Source: Pseudobutyrivibrio sp.
GTDB lineage: Bacteria; Bacillota; Clostridia; Lachnospirales; Lachnospiraceae
NCBI RefSeq assembly: GCF_015057185.1
Contig: NZ_SVEV01000001.1
Coordinates: 124,001 to 188,000, forward strand
Reading direction: 5' to 3'
DNA: 64,000 nt
The first letter of the stretch is position 1. Every line of letters starts with the position of its first letter. The notes under the pieces are model-generated. The model saw only the letters and a list, made by a program, of their open reading frames with translations, had not been told where the DNA came from and searched no databases. Below, piece by piece: positions 15,079 through 25,781 of the stretch. A program made the position numbers and the translations under genes.

Positions 15079-15447
15079 CTAGTCTACTTCATGTATATCG
15101 CCTAGATGCTTTTTCAAATATACATCTAAGGAACTGAGATTCTTTTCATTTCCTTCGCGAATCTTTTTTGCTTCATCTTCTAGACAATGCCTGCAAGTCC
15201 TTCGAAGGTCCTCCTCCTCATTTTCAGAAAACCAATTATTGAACTGCTCATCCAATTCCTCATTGCCATGAAAATGAAATTTACTAAGCTGAAGAGTTAA
15301 TTGTGATGTTGAACGAATTCTAACTGATTCTCTAGCCTCATCAGTAAGATTTACTTCAGGAAAGTCTTTGTTAAACCTAACAATTTCCTGTTTTGCAATC
15401 TCTTCTGCTTTATCTTCTACAATTTGAATAATATTATTGATTTCCAT
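15079..15447 (-). CDS. Hypothetical acidic protein
   Basis: 122 residues, mostly helical and very acidic (EENEEEDLRR-like stretch near residue 80), with GGGGGTG before ATG. Two cysteines, with a His between them, form TCRHCLEDEA. There is no signal peptide or membrane segment and no recognised domain. It lies between the RNase E/G-like gene and the rplU promoter and could be part of the ribosome-related cluster only by position. Confidence 0.65.
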   Translation of the reverse strand: MEINNIIQIVEDKAEEIAKQEIVRFNKDFPEVNLTDEARESVRIRSTSQLTLQLSKFHFHGNEELDEQFNNWFSENEEEDLRRTCRHCLEDEAKKIREGNEKNLSSLDVYLKKHLGDIHEVD

Positions 15448-15540
15448 AGCTGCACCCCCGCAGAAAAACCAAATTAATAATGTAGATATAACTCGATGTC
15501 ACAAATTATAGCATTAACCATTGAATTTTCTATGTTTTAT

Positions 15541-16431
15541 TTATTCATTAAACAATGAATTAATTGGTGCCGTTATCCTGCTTCTGGTAATCTCAAGCAA
15601 GCCAAGATTAGTAAATCCATGAACTGTCACCTGAGAGAAATCCTCCTTGCAAGCCTTCTTAAATGTATCGATTATCTCTTTTTGTTCCTCTTTGGAAACT
15701 TTAAGTAAATCTACAATTACTATGCCGGAAATCGACCTGAGCCTAAGCTGTCTTGCAAGCTCTTCCACAGCCTCCATGTTTGTATCAAAAGCGCATGTCT
15801 TCCCATAATTCTTGGATGAATTCACATCAATTATTGTCATGGCCTCAGTAGGCTCAATAATAAGATTTCCACCACTTTTCAGATGTACCACCTTGGACAG
15901 CGTTCTGTCTAAAAGAGCTGTCAACCCATATAAATCCCATAGGCTATAGGAATCATCCTCATATAATCTTACTTTAAAATCTCTTTGCAAGAGCTCAGGT
16001 AAATCTGAAATAACTTCAAAATCATCTCCTGCCATTTCAGCTACATAATAATCGATAAAATCTCTTTCACCGGTATGTTCTGACAAGAATTTGCATGAAT
16101 AAGGCTTTGTATTTTTTCTGTCCTGTGTAATCTCAACCCAGAATTTATCTTCCTGGCAAACAGTCTTCTTTTCAGAATGTCTGACCTTAAAAAATTCCGG
16201 CTTTAGCTTTTTGTTCTCGATAAAACCTTTATCGCCAGTAGAAAGTTTCAATATACAGGCATCAATATCATTTAATACCTTTTCTACTGTTGCTTCACAA
16301 ACTGTACCTACCTTTGTCACATCAAGATTAATCAAATCAAGAGCCTTATCTTTTTCATCAAATGAAACAAGGAGCCGAAGCTCCTTATCTAAATACATTC
16401 CAGTTGTAATTATAATTTTTTTAATGCTCAT
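15541..16431 (-). CDS. Short ribonuclease E/G family protein
   Basis: 296 residues. An S1-like RNA-binding region spans about 35-105 and the catalytic region about 110-296. The metal ligands align with RNase E D303, N305 and D346: D202 and N204 in IIDVNSSKNYG, D241 in IVIVDLLKV. The block ELARQLRLRSISG is also conserved. RNase G/E cut single-stranded AU-rich RNA and mature rRNA. The protein stops right after the catalytic region (RITAPINSLFNE), before the CxxC Zn-link that holds RNase E/G dimers together, so it is much shorter than E. coli RNase G. It overlaps the TIGR03936 gene by 11 bases; the cluster order with rplU is typical of clostridia. Confidence 0.85.
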   Translation of the reverse strand: MSIKKIIITTGMYLDKELRLLVSFDEKDKALDLINLDVTKVGTVCEATVEKVLNDIDACILKLSTGDKGFIENKKLKPEFFKVRHSEKKTVCQEDKFWVEITQDRKNTKPYSCKFLSEHTGERDFIDYYVAEMAGDDFEVISDLPELLQRDFKVRLYEDDSYSLWDLYGLTALLDRTLSKVVHLKSGGNLIIEPTEAMTIIDVNSSKNYGKTCAFDTNMEAVEELARQLRLRSISGIVIVDLLKVSKEEQKEIIDTFKKACKEDFSQVTVHGFTNLGLLEITRSRITAPINSLFNE

Positions 16432-17137
16432 CCCCTATATCTCCAAGAGAAATAAAGTTGTCTGGTTCTCCAGTAAACATATCAATTCGACGAATATCAA
16501 GTGACAATTCATCAAATTCTGGTAAACCTAAGAATTCATGAAAAGCTTTAACAACAAGTTCTGGTTTTATATTGTCTGTACTTCCACTAGAAAGTAAGAA
16601 ATCATAAACAGGTACACCATCTTTAATATCTAAGTTAAAACGGTAAATAAGTGGCTTTAAATCTAGCTCCCTCTCACCCTTTTTTGTTTTCTTAATAATT
16701 GAAATAGATGACGCTTCATCGAAAAACTTCTGCTTCAAATCTGCAATATTATCAATGTAACAAGCATCATCCTTTGAGTCTTTGTAAGTGACAATATAGC
16801 TAGCTGCTGTTACTGCAGACATACATTTTTCTGCATCATCTGGCAAATACTTAAAGCCTGTGATCTCAAGACCTTCTACCATGTTATTGTTTAAAGCTTC
16901 AAGGGCTGCCTTTGCATCAACCTTTTCCTTTAAATCAATATCCATGTATTCGCCCTGTGATGTTAATCCAACACCAAGTGGTGATGCAAAAGACATAATC
17001 TGATGAGGATTAAAGCCTTCGGAATATCTAATAGGAAGACCTGATCTTTTGACAGCCTTTTGAAAAAATCTCATTAAATCCAAATGGCCAACATATCTCA
17101 TTATGCCATTCTTTTCAAATCTAACTCTAACGCGCAT
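16421..17137 (-). CDS. TIGR03936 family radical SAM-linked protein (DUF2344)
   Basis: 238 residues from ATG at 17137, which overlaps the end of the upstream radical SAM gene by 11 bases. The N-terminus RVRFEKNGIMRYVGHLDLMRFF and SEGFNPHQIMSFASPLGVG are the family signature. The protein is always found with, or fused to, the TIGR03960 radical SAM protein and near rplU/rng; its chemistry is not established. Confidence 0.88.
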   Translation of the reverse strand: MRVRVRFEKNGIMRYVGHLDLMRFFQKAVKRSGLPIRYSEGFNPHQIMSFASPLGVGLTSQGEYMDIDLKEKVDAKAALEALNNNMVEGLEITGFKYLPDDAEKCMSAVTAASYIVTYKDSKDDACYIDNIADLKQKFFDEASSISIIKKTKKGERELDLKPLIYRFNLDIKDGVPVYDFLLSSGSTDNIKPELVVKAFHEFLGLPEFDELSLDIRRIDMFTGEPDNFISLGDIGDEH

Positions 17138-18995
17138 TATGACATACCCCCGATCCAATTATTGCTGCACCACAACCACTGCAGCCCATTTTACAATTTG
17201 GAGTAACCTTTTCATTCATAGCGTTATTCCACTCTCTCTTAAGGAAAGCTTTGCTAACATGACAATCAATGAAATCCCAAGGTAATACTTCATCCAAATC
17301 GCGTTGACGATATGCATAATAATCTATTGAAATATTGTTCTTCTCAAAAGCAGCAAGCCATTTATCAAAATCAAAATATTCACCCCATGCATCAAAGAAG
17401 CAACCGCTCTTGTATGCATCTAGAATTGCAGGGCAAAGTCTTCTATCACCTCTTGCAAAAACTCCTTCAAGAACAGTGACATCTGAATGGTGCCAATTAT
17501 ATTTGAGGGATTTTTGATTAAGCTGCGCTTTCATTTCATCATTAACTACCTTTGCACGACGAAGGTACTCTCCAGCCTCGTACATAGGTGCCCACTGGAA
17601 AGGCGTGAAAGGCTTTGGAACGAAGAATGATGTAGATATAGTAATCTGACATCTTCCCTGTCTCTGTTCCTTTGGAACCGTATCATAATAAGCAGCAGCA
17701 ACCTCGTTGGCCAACTGAGGGATTGCCTTCATATCTTCATCAGTCTCGCCAGGCAAACCTAGCATGAAGTAGAATTTAACTTTATTCCATCCGCCCTTAA
17801 AAGCAAGTGTAGCACCGCCAATAATGTCATCAACAGTAAGCCCCTTATTAATAACATTACGCATTCTCTGGGAACCAGCCTCTGGTGCGAAGGTAATGCT
17901 TGATTTACGAACATCCTGTACTTTAGACATTACATCTAATGAGAAGGCATCAATTCTAAGTGAAGGTAATGAAACATTAACACCCTCTGATAGACAATCA
18001 TCTATCAGGAAATCCATTAATTCACCAAGCGCATGGTAGTCTGATGAAGAAAGTGAACTAAGTGAAATCTCCTCATGTCCTGTAGACGCAAGAAGCTCCT
18101 TTGCCTGTTCCTTAAGGACTTCTACTGATTTTTCTCTATTAGGTCTATAAATCATGCCTGCCTGACAAAAACGACAGCCTCTGATACAACCACGCTGAAT
18201 TTCAAGAACAACTCTGTCTTGGATTGCTCTAACAAATGGAATAAGCATTTTGGTTGGATAGCTAGATGAATCCATATCCTTAACTACTTGACGCTGGATA
18301 GTTGCAGGAACATCCTCATAAATAGGTTTGAAGGATTCAATTGTTCCATCAGATTCTTTATATGTAACTGTATATAAAGAAGGTACATATATACCAGGAA
18401 TCTTTGATGCATCTCTAAGGAAGGCTTGTCTATTAAAGCCCTTTTCTTTGTGTGATTTATACAGCTCAAGAAGAGGTGGGTAACTATTCTCTCCCTCACC
18501 TACATAAACAAGATCAACAAAATCTGCAATAGGCTCAGGATTAGTAGCACAAGGACCGCCAACTATAACTATAGGATCATCGTTTTCTCTGTCCTTTGTT
18601 TCTAATGCAACACCTGCCAAATCAAGAATCTGAAGAATATTTGTATAGCACATCTCATACTGAAGTGTCATACCAATAAAATCAAAATCCTTAATTGGGT
18701 CCTGAGATTCTAACGCAAAAAGAGGTATACTCCGCTCCTTCATCAGATTATGTAAATCTGGCCAAGGCGAATATACCCTCTCACAAAATGTATCATCACG
18801 CTTGTTTAGCATATCGTAAAGTATAGCTATTCCAAGGTGAGACATACCTACCTCATAGACATCAGGAAAGCACATGGCAAATCTGATGTCTACATCAGCA
18901 GGATTCTTATTTACACTATTAAATTCGTTACCAATATAACGTGCAGGTTTGTCAATCTGCATCAATATATCGTCAGGTAAAGCTAGTTTCTTCAT
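17127..18995 (-). CDS. TIGR03960 family B12-binding-domain radical SAM protein
   Basis: 622 residues. The N-terminal ~230 residues form a B12-binding-like Rossmann region (DVYEVGMSHLG, VIVGGPCATNPEP). The radical SAM cluster cysteines are C270, C274 and C277 in QRGCIRGCRFCQAG. Two more Cys-rich stretches occur at the C-terminus (CKMGCSGCGA). It starts 6 bases after hisIE and is coupled to the TIGR03936 gene. The family is widespread in anaerobes beside L21/L27 genes; substrate unknown, probably a translation-related modification (inference). Confidence 0.9.
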   Translation of the reverse strand: MKKLALPDDILMQIDKPARYIGNEFNSVNKNPADVDIRFAMCFPDVYEVGMSHLGIAILYDMLNKRDDTFCERVYSPWPDLHNLMKERSIPLFALESQDPIKDFDFIGMTLQYEMCYTNILQILDLAGVALETKDRENDDPIVIVGGPCATNPEPIADFVDLVYVGEGENSYPPLLELYKSHKEKGFNRQAFLRDASKIPGIYVPSLYTVTYKESDGTIESFKPIYEDVPATIQRQVVKDMDSSSYPTKMLIPFVRAIQDRVVLEIQRGCIRGCRFCQAGMIYRPNREKSVEVLKEQAKELLASTGHEEISLSSLSSSDYHALGELMDFLIDDCLSEGVNVSLPSLRIDAFSLDVMSKVQDVRKSSITFAPEAGSQRMRNVINKGLTVDDIIGGATLAFKGGWNKVKFYFMLGLPGETDEDMKAIPQLANEVAAAYYDTVPKEQRQGRCQITISTSFFVPKPFTPFQWAPMYEAGEYLRRAKVVNDEMKAQLNQKSLKYNWHHSDVTVLEGVFARGDRRLCPAILDAYKSGCFFDAWGEYFDFDKWLAAFEKNNISIDYYAYRQRDLDEVLPWDFIDCHVSKAFLKREWNNAMNEKVTPNCKMGCSGCGAAIIGSGVCHNAR

Positions 18996-19001
18996 AAATT
19001 C

Positions 19002-20282
19002 CTATCTCTGAGCAAGCTCCGAGGTGATATCTTCCCAAGTTACACCCTTTTCGGCCATCAGAACCATAATATGATACAGGAAATCAGAAATCTCATATTT
19101 TGTTTCCTCAGGGTCAGGATTCTTAGCGGCAATAACAATCTCTGTTGCTTCCTCGCCAACCTTCTTGAGAATCTTATCAAGTCCTTTATCAAATAAATAA
19201 TTTGTATAAGAACCTTCTTTTGGATGTTGTTTTCTATCTAAAATGATAGAGTAAACATCCTCAAATACCTTAAGTGGATTACGCTCAATATACTCCTTTT
19301 TTACAATCTCATTAAAGAAGCAGCTTGGCGCACCAGTGTGACAAGCAACTCCTACTTGAGAAACTTTCGCCAAAATAGTATCAAAATCACAATCAGCAGT
19401 CAATGATTTAACAAATTGGAAATGACCGCTAGTCTCGCCCTTAACCCAAAGAGCTTTTCTTGAACGAGAAAAATATGTCATTCTGCCAGTACGAATTGTT
19501 GTATTAAATGACTCTTCGTTCATATAGGCAAGCATAAGTACTTCACCAGTCTGAAAATCCTGAACAATAGCAGGAACAAGCCCGTGTGAATTAGGTTTTA
19601 AATCTGACCAATTAAGCTTTGGTTCAAAATTGTCCATTTTGATACCAGCATCAGAAAGTTCACTCTTTATCTGCATTATATCAGAATTTCTGTCATTAAA
19701 ATATGTACCGGAAATTCCTCTAATTTGATCAGATTTAAGAAGCTTTGCAACATATTCAAAGCTGTAATCATCAACCTGAACAATGTAAGGAATTGTTGTG
19801 ATGTTCTCAAGTCCCTCTAGAAGAGTTGTGTTCATTATTAATAGCTCGTGTACATTGTTAGCTAGAAAATCCTTTGTTTTAAAAAGAAAATCTACTGTGC
19901 TAAGACTTACAAGCATTTTTTGTGCACCAAATCGTGCTGATGCTTCTTTAATTAAATCTATAGTTTCTGGCTTTGAACCATTTAAAATTACCTCAATACA
20001 GCCTGCGTAAAGAAGCTTTTTTACATCCTCGAGACGTTTGATATTTCCGCCACCAGCAGTTTTAACCTGAATGTTTCTATTAATTTCTCTGATAGCTAAA
20101 ATATTTTTATCATGCTCCTCATCATCTGTAGACAAATCATAGCAAATAATTTTATCTATACCACTATCATCATAAGCAGATGCCAATTCAAGGACATCTA
20201 TTTTTTCTTCTAAATCTGTAGGGCTTTTAACCGCCATACCATCTTTGATGTAGATGGTAGCAACTATATTTTTGTGCTCCAT
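19002..20282 (-). CDS. hisIE: HisA/HisF-like domain fused to HisI-HisE
   Basis: 426 residues in three parts. Residues 1-~215 resemble a HisA/HisF barrel: the phosphate-binding TAGGG is present ([18 protein letters not shown]), but the two catalytic aspartates align with Y11 (ATIYIKDG) and a Ser (MLVSLSTVD). Residues ~222-330 are HisI, phosphoribosyl-AMP cyclohydrolase ([22 protein letters not shown]; zinc cysteines in [17 protein letters not shown]). Residues ~335-426 are HisE, phosphoribosyl-ATP pyrophosphatase ([21 protein letters not shown]). HisE and HisI perform steps 2 and 3 of histidine synthesis. The barrel is probably structural or regulatory. It is the last his gene of the operon. 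Confidence 0.9.
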   Translation of the reverse strand: MEHKNIVATIYIKDGMAVKSPTDLEEKIDVLELASAYDDSGIDKIICYDLSTDDEEHDKNILAIREINRNIQVKTAGGGNIKRLEDVKKLLYAGCIEVILNGSKPETIDLIKEASARFGAQKMLVSLSTVDFLFKTKDFLANNVHELLIMNTTLLEGLENITTIPYIVQVDDYSFEYVAKLLKSDQIRGISGTYFNDRNSDIMQIKSELSDAGIKMDNFEPKLNWSDLKPNSHGLVPAIVQDFQTGEVLMLAYMNEESFNTTIRTGRMTYFSRSRKALWVKGETSGHFQFVKSLTADCDFDTILAKVSQVGVACHTGAPSCFFNEIVKKEYIERNPLKVFEDVYSIILDRKQHPKEGSYTNYLFDKGLDKILKKVGEEATEIVIAAKNPDPEETKYEISDFLYHIMVLMAEKGVTWEDITSELAQR

Positions 20283-20298
20283 AAAAATACTCCTCCGA

Positions 20299-20895
20299 TT
20301 AAATTGATCCTTTTGTACTCATAGTCATATTTTGAATTCTAGGATCAATAATTGTTGCTTCGTCTAGGGCTTTAGCAAAGGCTTTAAACATTGCTTCACA
20401 CATGTGATGTGAATTGCCAGGCGACAAAACCTTAATGTGTAAATTCATTGATGCAGAATATGAAATAGCATAGAAAAATTCCTTTACCATTTCTGTATCC
20501 ATATAACCAATTTTCTCAGTAGGAAAATCTGCTTCAAATGATAAATATGGTCTATTACATAAATCAACAGCAACAAGAACTAATGTCTCATCCATAGGGA
20601 GAATACAACTGCCATATCTTTTTATACCAAGTTTATTGCCACATGCTTTTTTAATTGCATTTCCAAGAACTATTCCTGTGTCCTCGATAGTATGGTGACA
20701 ATCAACCTGAAGATCACCTTTAATTTGAGCATCTAAATTGAATAGTCCATGTCTTGTAAAGGCTTCTAACATGTGATCAAAAAACCCAATACCAGAGTTG
20801 ACTGAACACTCTCCTTTTCCATCTAAAGAAAAATCGATTGTAATATCTGTTTCCTTTGTTTTTCTAGCAATTTTAGCTCTTCGTTCTTCTGTCAT
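20299..20895 (-). CDS. hisB: Imidazoleglycerol-phosphate dehydratase
   Basis: 198 residues from ATG at 20895; a TTG 12 bases earlier overlaps the GGGG ribosome binding site. Manganese-binding motifs [27 protein letters not shown] and [13 protein letters not shown] are intact. It dehydrates imidazole glycerol phosphate, step 6 of histidine synthesis. It is monofunctional (no phosphatase domain). The 99-base gap after hisD is AT-rich with a weak internal promoter-like element. Confidence 0.96.
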   Translation of the reverse strand: MTEERRAKIARKTKETDITIDFSLDGKGECSVNSGIGFFDHMLEAFTRHGLFNLDAQIKGDLQVDCHHTIEDTGIVLGNAIKKACGNKLGIKRYGSCILPMDETLVLVAVDLCNRPYLSFEADFPTEKIGYMDTEMVKEFFYAISYSASMNLHIKVLSPGNSHHMCEAMFKAFAKALDEATIIDPRIQNMTMSTKGSI

Positions 20896-20994
20896 AATTC
20901 GCCCCAATCAGTAAATAACCACTCTAGAAATAATTATACCTAAGTATAATAAATTAATAAAGTTACAAGTATAAAGATATGTTTATCATTTTAA

Positions 20995-22287
20995 TTAAAT
21001 GTCTTCAAATCTGACTTTAATTGAATTTGCGTGAGCTGTAAGCTGCTCATTATTTGCAAACTTTACAATGTCTGGATATACCTTTTCTAAGGCCTCTTTT
21101 GAGTAAGAAATAATGCTAGATTTCTTAATAAAATCATCTACTGAAAGAGCTGAAAAGAATCTAGCAGTTCCATTTGTAGGAAGAACATGATTAGGCCCTG
21201 CAAAATAATCTCCAAGAGGCTCTGAAGAATATTGTCCAAGGAAAATTGCTCCTGCATTTTTTATATAAGTCATATCCTCAAATGGATTTGCTGTAACTAT
21301 TTCTAAATGCTCTGATGCAATTGCATTTACGCAATCAATTGCATCCTTTTTGTCATCAGCGATTAATAAATATCCAAAATTATCCAATGATTTCTGGATA
21401 ATATCTTTTCTAGATAAAATTTGTACAAAACGATTGATTTCACTTTCTACTTTGTCCGCAAGTTCTGCAGATGTTGTAACAAGTATTGCAGAGGCAAGCT
21501 CATCATGTTCTGCTTGTGAAAGTAAATCTGCAGCTACATAAGTAGGATTCGCTGTTTCATCTGCTAGCACCAAAATCTCTGATGGACCTGCAATTGAATC
21601 GATAGAAACATATCCAAAGACTGCCTTTTTAGCCAGTGCAACAAAAATATTTCCTGGACCAACAATTTTGTCTACCTTTGTAATACTTTCTGTACCAAAG
21701 GCTAGAGCCGCAATAGCCTGAGCTCCACCGCATTTATAAATCACATCAACTCCAGCTTCATTTGCTGCAACAAGTGTGCTAGGATTAACCTTTCCCTCTT
21801 TGTTACATGGTGTAGTCATATAAATTTCTGGTACACCTGCAACCTTTGCTGGCATAACATTCATTAAAACTGAAGAAGGATAAACTGCTTTGCCACCAGG
21901 AACATAAACTCCAACCTTCGCAAGGGGTGTTACCTTTTGTCCTAAAATGATTCCGTCCTCTGATGTAAACCAACTATTTTGCTTTTGCTTTGCATGGTAC
22001 TTTTCGATGTTAATAAGAGCCTTTCTAATTACATCAACAAGCTCCTGTGGCACCTTAGTATAAGCTTCTTCTATTTCTTCCTTTGTCACAACAACGTTGG
22101 ATTTATTTATTTCAGCCCCATCAAATTTCTTCGTATATGCGAATACAGCTTCGTCGCCCTTTTCTCTTACCGCATTTACGATATCGTTGACAGTGCCCTC
22201 ATATTCTGTATATTGACTTGGGCTACGCTTTAATAATGATTCTAAAATATTATCAATTGTATCCTTTGTAAGCTTAAGCTTTCTCAT
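20995..22287 (-). CDS. hisD: Histidinol dehydrogenase
   Basis: 430 residues, family length. Motifs: [58 protein letters not shown], and [14 protein letters not shown], carrying the zinc and catalytic His/Glu residues. It oxidises histidinol to histidine with two NAD. It overlaps hisG by 14 bases, showing translational coupling. Confidence 0.97.
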   Translation of the reverse strand: MRKLKLTKDTIDNILESLLKRSPSQYTEYEGTVNDIVNAVREKGDEAVFAYTKKFDGAEINKSNVVVTKEEIEEAYTKVPQELVDVIRKALINIEKYHAKQKQNSWFTSEDGIILGQKVTPLAKVGVYVPGGKAVYPSSVLMNVMPAKVAGVPEIYMTTPCNKEGKVNPSTLVAANEAGVDVIYKCGGAQAIAALAFGTESITKVDKIVGPGNIFVALAKKAVFGYVSIDSIAGPSEILVLADETANPTYVAADLLSQAEHDELASAILVTTSAELADKVESEINRFVQILSRKDIIQKSLDNFGYLLIADDKKDAIDCVNAIASEHLEIVTANPFEDMTYIKNAGAIFLGQYSSEPLGDYFAGPNHVLPTNGTARFFSALSVDDFIKKSSIISYSKEALEKVYPDIVKFANNEQLTAHANSIKVRFEDI

Positions 22288-22933
22288 TTTCTAATGCTCC
22301 CTTTAGCTTTTCAATTAGTTCAGTAATTCTCTCATTTTCCATTTTCATAGAGACCTGATTAACTACCATCCTAGCTGACAGTGGACATACTTCTTCAAGT
22401 ACAACTAATCCATTTTCTCTAAGGGTTGATCCGGTTTCTACAATATCAACGATTACCTCTGACAAACCAACAATTGGTGCAAGCTCTATCGAACCATTGA
22501 GCTTTATAATTTCCACTGTTTGATTTTTTGTATTGTAAAAATAATCCTTTGCAATACGAGGATATTTGCTGGCAACTCTAATTAATTCATGATGCTTCAA
22601 AAGCTCTGCAGCTTCTGCTGGACCACATACGCACATGCGGCATTTGCCAAATCCAAGGTCAAGCACTTCATAAATATTTCTGTTTTCCTCAAGTATTGTA
22701 TCCTCACCTACAACGCCAATATCAGCGGCACCATATTCAACATAGGTCGGAACATCAGGTCCTTTTGCCAAAAAAAATCTGAGCTTTAATTCTTCGTTTG
22801 TAAATATCAGTTTCCTAGTATCAGGATCTTTCATTTCCTCGCATGTAATGCCGATACTTTCAAATAATTCTAATGTCTTTTTTGCCAATCTGCCTTTTCC
22901 TAAGGCAAAGGTCAAATATCTATCTTCACTCAT
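22274..22933 (-). CDS. hisG: ATP phosphoribosyltransferase, short form
   Basis: 219 residues, the short HisG that lacks the C-terminal histidine-binding domain and needs HisZ. Motifs: [30 protein letters not shown], and the PRPP loop [16 protein letters not shown]. It starts histidine synthesis from ATP and PRPP. Its ATG overlaps the hisZ stop by one base. Confidence 0.96.
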   Translation of the reverse strand: MSEDRYLTFALGKGRLAKKTLELFESIGITCEEMKDPDTRKLIFTNEELKLRFFLAKGPDVPTYVEYGAADIGVVGEDTILEENRNIYEVLDLGFGKCRMCVCGPAEAAELLKHHELIRVASKYPRIAKDYFYNTKNQTVEIIKLNGSIELAPIVGLSEVIVDIVETGSTLRENGLVVLEEVCPLSARMVVNQVSMKMENERITELIEKLKGALENEKA

Positions 22934-23919
22934 TACCTTCTCCTAAGTGCTAACATCAACTGATCAACTGTAATAGCAAACCCAATAGCAGGTGAATCCT
23001 TGCCAAAATGACTAAGCAGTGAATCATATCTACCACCTTTTACAAGTGGCTCACCCACTCCGTAAGAATAACCTGTAAAAATGATTCCAGTATAATACTT
23101 ATATTCAGAAATCATTCCTAGCTCAAATGAAATATAATCCATGACACCATTTTTATCTAAAAGCTCATATAGCTTTGTAAGATATTCAAGTGCATCATAT
23201 ACTTTTTTATATTTCTTTGCTTTATCTAGATATGGCGCCCATTCCTTTGGTGAATTCATTATCTTTCCAGTAATGTCAAATAAATCAATCAGGCCCTTAC
23301 TTACTTCAGCCTGCTCTAACAATTCTTTGGCTCCAAAGAAATTTTTATTGGAAATCAAGTTGATGAGCTTTTCTTCTTTTTCTTCAGAAAGATTAGCTGC
23401 ATCAATAAGTCCTCGAACTATATCGATATGACCTACTCCAATTTCAAATTCCTTTAATCCAATTGATTTTAAAGCATTAACAACTATAGTGAGAATCTCA
23501 GCATCAGCATCAACAGAGCTATCGCCAATAAACTCGCAGCCTGCCTGTGTACTCTCTTTAAGTCTGCCTTGAAGACTATGATAATTAATAAAAACATTTC
23601 CTTCATAGCAAAGCTTAACAGCTTCATCTGTATCTGAAAAATACATAGCAGCAGCTCTGGCAACTGATGGAGTAATATCCGGTCTCAAAACTAAGGTATT
23701 GCCATCTCTATCAAAAAATTTGAACATTTCATTTGATTTGCAAGAACCTACCTCCTTTGAAAAGGTATCAAAATACTCAAAGGTCGGTGTAGAAATTGGC
23801 GAATAACCTGAATCCTTAAAGCACTTTCTAAGGTTATATAAAACATCCAATCTCTGCTCATATTCACTGTTATAAATGTCTCTAACTCCTTCTGGAGTAT
23901 GTAATGTAAGATTTTTCAT
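22933..23919 (-). CDS. hisZ: ATP phosphoribosyltransferase regulatory subunit
   Basis: 328 residues from ATG at 23919 (GAGGTGGGG upstream). It resembles a class II histidyl-tRNA synthetase core without the anticodon domain: [40 protein letters not shown] at the end. HisZ forms an octamer with short HisG and gives feedback inhibition by histidine. It is the first gene of the his operon behind a near-consensus promoter. Confidence 0.95.
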   Translation of the reverse strand: MKNLTLHTPEGVRDIYNSEYEQRLDVLYNLRKCFKDSGYSPISTPTFEYFDTFSKEVGSCKSNEMFKFFDRDGNTLVLRPDITPSVARAAAMYFSDTDEAVKLCYEGNVFINYHSLQGRLKESTQAGCEFIGDSSVDADAEILTIVVNALKSIGLKEFEIGVGHIDIVRGLIDAANLSEEKEEKLINLISNKNFFGAKELLEQAEVSKGLIDLFDITGKIMNSPKEWAPYLDKAKKYKKVYDALEYLTKLYELLDKNGVMDYISFELGMISEYKYYTGIIFTGYSYGVGEPLVKGGRYDSLLSHFGKDSPAIGFAITVDQLMLALRRR

Positions 23920-23959
23920 TTCCCCACCTCGCACTTTAGTGTGATAAAGAACTAAAGTC

Positions 23960-23988
23960 ATTATACTTTAATAGTGATGTGAAGTCAA
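23960..23988 (-). promoter_or_regulatory. SigA-type promoter of the his operon
   Basis: On the minus strand TTGACT (23988-23983), 17-base spacer, TATAAT (23965-23960). The start would be ~35 bases before hisZ, leaving no room for a T-box or attenuator; no His-rich leader was seen. Confidence 0.85.
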
Positions 23989-24043
23989 TATTTGGTTATA
24001 TCCTAGCTTACCGCCATTACCCTATAGTAGAAACTATTCAATT

Positions 24044-24080
24044 CTTAGAAAAAATGAGCTGCTTACCGCAACTCATTTTC
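24044..24080 (-). terminator. Terminator after the GNAT acetyltransferase gene
   Basis: On the minus strand AAAATGAGTTGC (24079-24068) pairs with GCAGCTCATTTT (24062-24051) and is followed by TTCTAAG after an unbroken T run. Confidence 0.85.
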
Positions 24081-24085
24081 AATCA

Positions 24086-24643
24086 TTATTTATTAAGTTC
24101 CATTCTCATGGCAATCAATTCCTGAAAACCACTAATCCTTGAATTAAATCCAAGAGGATTTCTTCCCATTTCAATAAATCCTAGTTTTTTATAGAGTAAA
24201 TAAGCTTTATCATTATCACTAACAACTTCTAGTTCAAGCTGAAGATATCCTGCAGCCTTAGCGCAATCAATGCATACTTTAGTAAGAATAGTGCCAATAC
24301 CTAGTCCCCAATATTCTTTTAAAATAGATATACCAAAATTTGCTCTATGCTTAAGCTTATATTGTTTTCCTGTACTTTCTACTCCAGCAGAACCCACTAG
24401 TTTACCATTGTAAATAGCAACTAGTTGTAAATCCCTATCACTATCTATACTTTCTTGAATAAAATCCGCTTCATCTTGTACTGAGAAAGAATTCTCATCT
24501 GTATAAGACAATAAATAATCAGTCTCTTCATGAGTCAATAAAAATTCATCCAGTAATTCCTTAGCATCTGAAGTTTCAGCATTTCTAATTACTATTTCAT
24601 CTCCATTTTTCAAATAATAGGTTTTATTAAATCTCAAAGCCAA
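24086..24643 (-). CDS. GNAT family N-acetyltransferase
   Basis: 185 residues. The acetyl-CoA loop is recognisable in FGISILKEYWGLGIGTILTKVCI, followed by LELEVVSDNDKAYLLYKKLGFIEMG, the classic GNAT motifs A and B. The substrate is unknown; size and layout resemble RimI/RimJ-like or amine acetyltransferases. It is 17 bases downstream of a DUF1653 gene and ends at a terminator. Confidence 0.85.
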   Translation of the reverse strand: MALRFNKTYYLKNGDEIVIRNAETSDAKELLDEFLLTHEETDYLLSYTDENSFSVQDEADFIQESIDSDRDLQLVAIYNGKLVGSAGVESTGKQYKLKHRANFGISILKEYWGLGIGTILTKVCIDCAKAAGYLQLELEVVSDNDKAYLLYKKLGFIEMGRNPLGFNSRISGFQELIAMRMELNK

Positions 24644-24660
24644 GCCCCCTAAATTCTATT

Positions 24661-24909
24661 TTATTTCGCCTTCTTGCTAGCGATTTCTTGTAGTTCAAAT
24701 CTATATTTCTGTTTTACCTCAGGATATTTAGCATGATCAACCTCAGATAAGAACATCTCCTTTGGACGAACCCAAAGAGAACCATCATCATAAAGCTTAC
24801 GATATACTACCATCTCTTCTTGTGTTTCAGAATCTCTAGCCACATCCTCGACTAAATAATAATCCCCTTTAAAGTGTTTATATACTCTGTGCAATACTAA
24901 TTCCTGCAT
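24661..24909 (-). CDS. DUF1653 domain protein
   Basis: 82 residues, starting with ATG at 24909, which is better spaced from AAGGAG than the ATG at 24915. The sequence [24 protein letters not shown] and [21 protein letters not shown] is the DUF1653 signature. Function is unknown. It lies between a CPBP protease and the acetyltransferase, on the same strand and closely spaced. Confidence 0.85.
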   Translation of the reverse strand: MQELVLHRVYKHFKGDYYLVEDVARDSETQEEMVVYRKLYDDGSLWVRPKEMFLSEVDHAKYPEVKQKYRFELQEIASKKAK

Positions 24910-24923
24910 AATCATATTCTCCT

Positions 24924-25727
24924 TTAAATTCTATAATCGATATTAAAAATCTTAGAATTTTTCTTGTTCTCTGTCAAACAAATAAGTCCAATAATAAAAA
25001 TGTAAATAATCGAAAGAATGACATAAAACCATATATTAACTTTTAAAAAGCAATATAAGAAATTGAAGCAAAAATGAACAACTATTCCATATATAAGATT
25101 ATCATGTTCCTCCATAAAATAATTCATGATAAAACATAATCCAGTCATTACCATTACATTTGAAATAATATATGGAAGCATTTCAATTCCCATAAAATCA
25201 GAATCAACAAACCAAAGTACAGCATGCCAAAAAGCCCATATAACGCCCTGAATCACCGAGGCTTTAAAAAAGCTATATTTTGAGTTTAAATATGGTCTTA
25301 AATAACCACGCCATCCAGACTCCTCTCCTGTAGGCCCTGTAGTAATGGAGAATAAAAATGACGCCCAAAATGGATACGTTCCAAGACTCCAATATGAGTT
25401 AAATGTACTATTCTCTATTATCGATAGGATAAATACAGAGAGAAGTGTTGCAGCAGCAGTTATGGCTCCTGCAACACCCAAACAAAAGAATGAAACTTTG
25501 CCACCAAATGCTTTTTTATAAAAGGAGCGTATAGATTTATTTGGAGAGAAATATTTAAATCCGGCTAAAAGCACTAAAGTTGGCGACCAAGCGCAAATAT
25601 TAGAAAGTATACGCATGACTACTGGAGGGCAATGAAATACCATACTTGCAGTACCGCATATACCAATTACCATTATCCAAAATACTAAATAACTCAGTAA
25701 AACATAACGTTTTATTCTTGTATCCAT
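24924..25727 (-). CDS. CPBP family intramembrane glutamic endopeptidase (CAAX-protease-like)
   Basis: 267 residues with about seven hydrophobic segments. The active-site motifs are in order: [10 protein letters not shown] (the EExxxR glutamates and arginine), FWHAVLWF, and a histidine in [10 protein letters not shown]. Bacterial CPBP proteins are membrane proteases often linked to bacteriocin immunity or peptide processing. No bacteriocin precursor was found beside it. AGAGGATTGAT precedes the ATG. Confidence 0.88.
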   Translation of the reverse strand: MDTRIKRYVLLSYLVFWIMVIGICGTASMVFHCPPVVMRILSNICAWSPTLVLLAGFKYFSPNKSIRSFYKKAFGGKVSFFCLGVAGAITAAATLLSVFILSIIENSTFNSYWSLGTYPFWASFLFSITTGPTGEESGWRGYLRPYLNSKYSFFKASVIQGVIWAFWHAVLWFVDSDFMGIEMLPYIISNVMVMTGLCFIMNYFMEEHDNLIYGIVVHFCFNFLYCFLKVNIWFYVILSIIYIFIIGLICLTENKKNSKIFNIDYRI

Positions 25728-25781
25728 ATCAATCCTCTTCTAATGTCCCATATATTTTCGTATCTTTTACTATTAAAAGTT

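Noticed and set aside
16260-16431. Loss of a catalytic aspartate in the RNase E/G protein
   Set aside because: At first VDLLKV seemed to lack the second catalytic Asp. Aligning residue by residue from the conserved LRLR puts RNase E D346 on D241, which is present; only the non-essential D of IDFIDM is replaced by Lys.
20930-20990. Internal his promoter between hisD and hisB
   Set aside because: TATAAT-like elements exist but without an acceptable -35; AT-rich sequence alone explains them.
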